In this document: positions 14,743 to 17,308 of the stretch, piece by piece
Layout of the letters: each line of letters begins with the position of its first letter
How positions within the stretch are numbered: position 1 is the stretch's first letter
Assembly (NCBI GenBank): GCA_002422425.1
Contig: DIVG01000055.1
Coordinates: 5,817-23,124 of the forward strand
DNA length: 17,308 nucleotides
Source of the DNA: Akkermansiaceae bacterium UBA6138
Lineage (GTDB): Bacteria; Verrucomicrobiota; Verrucomicrobiia; Verrucomicrobiales; DEV007
Reading direction: 5' to 3'
The notes under the pieces: model-generated
The model's database searches: none
What the model saw: only the letters and a program-made list of their open reading frames with translations
Told to the model about the DNA's origin: nothing
Position numbers and translations under genes: made by a program

Positions 14743-15525
14743 ATGGCATTGCTCGACCGCTTTTCGCTCGCGGGGAAACGTCTCTTCATCACCGGCGGCA
14801 GCCGCGGGCTAGGCCGGGAGATGGCTCTCGCGATCGCCGAGGCCGGTGCTGATGTGGTCCTGACAGGACGTGACGAGGCCAGTCTCGCGGACACCGCCGG
14901 GGCGATTCGTGCGCTGGGTCGCGAGGCCGTCACGATCGCGGCGGACATGGGACAACCGGGCGAGTGCGAAGCCGCCTGTCATCGTGCCCTCGCCGAACAC
15001 GGGCCGATCGATCTGCTCATCAACAACGTCGGCGGCCGGCTCGTCAATGTCCCGGTGGAGGAGCAATCGCTTGAGGACTGGCAGCGCATCCTTGATCTCA
15101 ACCTCACGAGCACCTTCCTCTGCACTCGCCTCATCGGCGGCGAAATGCTGCGTCGCGGCAGCGGAGGCCGAGTCATCAATATCGCGTCGATCTCGGGCAT
15201 GATCGCGAATCGGGGGATAGGCGGACGCAGCTACGAGACGGCCAAGGCGGCGGTGATTCAGTTTACCAAAGCAACGGCGGCGGACTGGGCTCCGCACGGC
15301 GTCACCGTCAACGCGATCTGTCCGGGTGGCTTTTTTACCGGACCGAACCAGCGCTGGGCGAAGGAGCATCCGGCCGTGATCGAAGGTTTTCTGCAGAGCA
15401 TCCCGATGGGAAAATTCGGCGAGCCTGAAGACCTCGGGCCCCTCGCCGTCTATCTCGCGAGCGACGCCTCGCGCTACATGACCGGCGCGACGCTCGTGAT
15501 CGACGGGGGGTATACGCTGTGGTGA
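14743..15525 (+). CDS. Short-chain dehydrogenase/reductase (SDR), classical type
   Basis: NAD(P)-dependent oxidoreductase of 260 aa, standard for classical SDRs, cytoplasmic. The dinucleotide-binding TGGSRGLG is at 17-24, followed by TGRDEASL (41-48). The NNVGG structural motif is at 94-98 and the family Asn at 120. The catalytic set is Ser149 (in NIASISG), Tyr164 and Lys168 (in SYETAK). The C-terminal part has ICPGGFFT and ends TGATLVIDGGYTLW, as in gluconate-5-dehydrogenase and 2-deoxygluconate-dehydrogenase-type SDRs. A sugar or sugar-acid substrate is plausible from this likeness and from the DUF1080-ThuA gene 5 nt upstream, but FabG-like or other substrates are not excluded. ATG 14743 gives the normal N-terminus before the first strand. 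The small unknown gene starts 3 nt after its stop, so the three genes are very probably one transcript. Confidence 0.92.
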   Translation: MALLDRFSLAGKRLFITGGSRGLGREMALAIAEAGADVVLTGRDEASLADTAGAIRALGREAVTIAADMGQPGECEAACHRALAEHGPIDLLINNVGGRLVNVPVEEQSLEDWQRILDLNLTSTFLCTRLIGGEMLRRGSGGRVINIASISGMIANRGIGGRSYETAKAAVIQFTKATAADWAPHGVTVNAICPGGFFTGPNQRWAKEHPAVIEGFLQSIPMGKFGEPEDLGPLAVYLASDASRYMTGATLVIDGGYTLW

Positions 15526-15528
15526 CCG

Positions 15529-15837
15529 ATGGAATCCCTCGACGACACGATGATGGACCTCCCGGGGGCGGATTTGGTGCGCTCGGGCATGCGGGACATT
15601 GTCGCAAAACGCGAGACGATTGCGGGCGAGTTGGTTAAAATCGGCAGCCCCCGGTTGCGGGAATGCGGACTGACGATCGATGTGTCAGAGGAGGATGCGC
15701 TTGCCGCGGACCGCCGCCTTTATGCGATGCTCGGCAACCTCCACGGACTGGATGCCCACGCGCGCTTCAACTCGCTGATACGTGAGCTGGTCAGTTTTGA
15801 GAGATCCCTGGAACACCGCTTGCGGCGTGCCGTCTGA
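15529..15837 (+). CDS. Small protein of unknown function at the end of the SDR operon
   Basis: I do not recognise this 102-aa protein. It begins 3 nt after the SDR stop codon, in tight operon spacing. It is charged and looks mostly helical: AGADL-like start MESLDDTMMDLPGADLVRSG, a helix-like stretch about 20-36, and another rich in Leu/Arg/Glu from about 54 to 102. There is no signal peptide, membrane segment, Cys-pair zinc site or obvious nucleotide-binding motif. The composition looks like a real soluble alpha-helical protein rather than a shadow frame. ATGs at 15550 and 15553 are alternative starts. It ends 27 nt before the convergent DUF1501 stop. A role as a binding or dimerising partner of the operon's products is only a guess. 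Confidence 0.65.
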   Translation: MESLDDTMMDLPGADLVRSGMRDIVAKRETIAGELVKIGSPRLRECGLTIDVSEEDALAADRRLYAMLGNLHGLDAHARFNSLIRELVSFERSLEHRLRRAV

Positions 15838-15864
15838 GCGCGGCGTTCTTGCGAGTCCTCCCGC

Positions 15865-17301
15865 TTAAGCCAGAATCTCCTTCACGACATGCCCGTGTAC
15901 GTCAGTGAGGCGAAAATGACGGCCCTGAAACTGGAAGGTGAGTTGTTCGTGGTCGACGCCTAACAGGTGCAGAAGAGTCGCGTGAAAATCGTGAACATGG
16001 ACGCCGCCCTCAACGATGTTGTAGCAGTAGTCGTCGGTGACCCCGTGGGAGTGGCCCGCTTTGATGCCGCCTCCGGCCATCCAGATGGAGAAGCACTTGG
16101 GATGGTGGTCGCGCCCGAAGTTGGCGGGATTGAATTTACCCTGGCAGTAGTTGGTGCGGCCGAATTCACCACCCCAAACGACGAGGGTGTCCTCGAGGAG
16201 CCCGCGCTGTTTCAGGTCGGTGACGAGGGCGGCGGAGGCGCGATCGGTCTCTTCGCACTTTTTCCTAATGCCTCCGGGAAGACCGCCGTGGTGATCCCAG
16301 TCCTGGTGATAGAGCTGGATGAACTGGACCCCGCGCTCGGCGAGGCGGCGGGCCATGAGACAGTTCGCGGCGAAGGTTCCGGGATGGCGGGCGTCTTCGC
16401 CGTAGAGGGCGAAGGTCGAATCGGATTCGGAGGAAAGGTCGGTCACCTCGGGGATGGAGGCCTGCATGCGGAAACCCATTTCATACTGGGCGATGCGGGT
16501 CTCGAGGGCTGAGTCGCCCGACTTCTCGAGCTGGATGCGGTGGAGTTCCTCGAGGCTGTCGAGCATGCGGCGGCGCGAGCGGGGATCGAGGCCTTCGGGG
16601 TTGTTGAGGTAAAGTACAGCGTCTTTGTCAGGGCGAAACTGGACTCCGTCGTGTTTGCCGGGGAGGAATCCGCTCCCCCAGAGGCGGCTCACGAGGGGCT
16701 GGCCTTTTTGATCCTTGGTGATGAGAACAACAAAGTTGGGCAGGTTGTCATTGGTCGAGCCGAGCCCGTAGCTCAGCCACGACCCGATGCTGGGTCGTCC
16801 GCCGAGCTGCGATCCGGTCTGCATGAAGGTGACACCGGGGCCGTGATTAATCGCGTCGGTGTGCATGGACTTGATCACCGTGATCTCGTCGGCGATGCCG
16901 GCGGTGTGAGGGAGCAGTTCGCTCATCCAGGCACCGCTCTCGCCGTGTTGCTTGAATTTGAAAGGGGATCCGACGAGGGGCAGGCTCGATTGATTTCCCG
17001 ACATCCCGGTGAGGCGCTGTCCCATGCGGACGGACTCGGGGAGTTCTTTGCCCTGCTCTTCGTTGAGACGGGGCTTGTAGTCGTAGAGGTCCATCTGAGA
17101 GGGACCGCCCGATTGGAAAAGGTAAATGATGCGTTTCGCCTTTGGTGCCTTTGTCAGGTAGTGCGGCGAGGTCGAGGCCGCTTCACTTTTCCCGAGCAGG
17201 GAGGCAAGGGCGATGCCGCCGAGGCCGCCGCCAAAACGGGTGAGGGCTTGGCGGCGGCTGAGGCCGAAGGTCGGGTCGAATCCGGTGCAGGGAGTTGTCA
17301 T
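15865..17301 (-). CDS. DUF1501 domain protein with twin-arginine signal (alkaline-phosphatase/sulfatase superfamily-like)
   Basis: A complete 478-aa DUF1501 protein, of a type present in many copies in Planctomycetes and Verrucomicrobia. SRRQALTRFGGGLGGIALAS (15-34) is a Tat export signal. Family landmarks follow in order: QSGGPSQMDLYDYKP (63-77), MHTDAINHGPGVTFMQTG (146-163), RPSIGSWLSYGLGS (169-182), YHQDWDHHGG (331-340), VVWGGEFGRT (374-383), GRDHHPKCFSIWMAGGGIKA (396-415) and HDFHATLLHLLG near the end. The Asp/His-rich blocks resemble metal sites of the alkaline-phosphatase/sulfatase superfamily, but the reaction is not known. Homologues usually follow a DUF1549/DUF1553 cytochrome-c-type gene; that partner would lie just beyond the right edge, since only 7 nt precede the start. 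ATG 17301 gives the standard spacing to the twin Arg. Confidence 0.93.
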   Translation of the reverse strand: MTTPCTGFDPTFGLSRRQALTRFGGGLGGIALASLLGKSEAASTSPHYLTKAPKAKRIIYLFQSGGPSQMDLYDYKPRLNEEQGKELPESVRMGQRLTGMSGNQSSLPLVGSPFKFKQHGESGAWMSELLPHTAGIADEITVIKSMHTDAINHGPGVTFMQTGSQLGGRPSIGSWLSYGLGSTNDNLPNFVVLITKDQKGQPLVSRLWGSGFLPGKHDGVQFRPDKDAVLYLNNPEGLDPRSRRRMLDSLEELHRIQLEKSGDSALETRIAQYEMGFRMQASIPEVTDLSSESDSTFALYGEDARHPGTFAANCLMARRLAERGVQFIQLYHQDWDHHGGLPGGIRKKCEETDRASAALVTDLKQRGLLEDTLVVWGGEFGRTNYCQGKFNPANFGRDHHPKCFSIWMAGGGIKAGHSHGVTDDYCYNIVEGGVHVHDFHATLLHLLGVDHEQLTFQFQGRHFRLTDVHGHVVKEILA

Positions 17302-17308
17302 GGCGCAG

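Noticed and set aside
13124..14749. A 541-codon minus-strand frame covering the whole DUF1080-ThuA gene (and similar frames of 343-425 codons opposite the fusion protein, mutarotase and symporter genes).
   Set aside because: Each lies antisense to a gene with recognisable conserved motifs, has biased composition and no recognisable domain, so all are treated as shadows.

Overview
The window is a GC-rich chromosomal stretch with 13 protein genes on both strands, packed tightly with short gaps. The protein mix points to the PVC superphylum, most likely a Verrucomicrobiota member, less likely a planctomycete. It includes a Tat-type DUF1501 protein, a secreted DUF1080-ThuA fusion, a secreted ceramidase-like protein, a secreted mutarotase beside an SGLT-type symporter, and an Uma2-type nuclease. 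This assignment is inferred from gene families; there is no rRNA or other marker here. I see no tRNA, CRISPR array, insertion sequence or phage gene.

Layout. Positions 1-3956 (minus strand) hold an RND efflux pair: a membrane fusion protein gene followed after 3 nt by the pump gene, whose 3' end runs off the left edge. A 364-bp gap separates this from a plus-strand run: secreted aldose 1-epimerase and Na+/sugar symporter (4321-7132), then an aminopropyltransferase-like protein and an APH/AAA two-domain kinase, 1 nt apart (7243-9562). A secreted alkaline-phosphatase-superfamily phosphodiesterase (9572-10927, minus) is divergent from a secreted ceramidase-like protein (11028-12374, plus). An Uma2 nuclease (12384-13007, minus) is divergent from a three-gene operon of DUF1080-ThuA fusion, SDR dehydrogenase and a small unknown protein (13151-15837, plus). 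A complete DUF1501 protein (15865-17301, minus) closes the window.

How the genes fit together. The mutarotase and symporter make a coherent sugar-uptake pair: the epimerase active-site residues and most of the SGLT sugar-site residues I could check are present. The DUF1080-ThuA/SDR operon has the best promoter in the window and suggests keto-sugar or glycoside metabolism. The phosphodiesterase/ceramidase-like pair could act on lipids, but the ceramidase homologue has Asn where known neutral ceramidases carry the nucleophilic Ser, so its chemistry is doubtful. Most start codons lack a Shine-Dalgarno sequence; the Uma2 gene is the clear exception.

Most of the window is ordinary for this kind of genome. 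I found no clear defence or mobile system. The most promising leads are the ceramidase-like protein with the altered motif, the DUF1080-ThuA/SDR/unknown operon, and the aminopropyltransferase-like/kinase pair.
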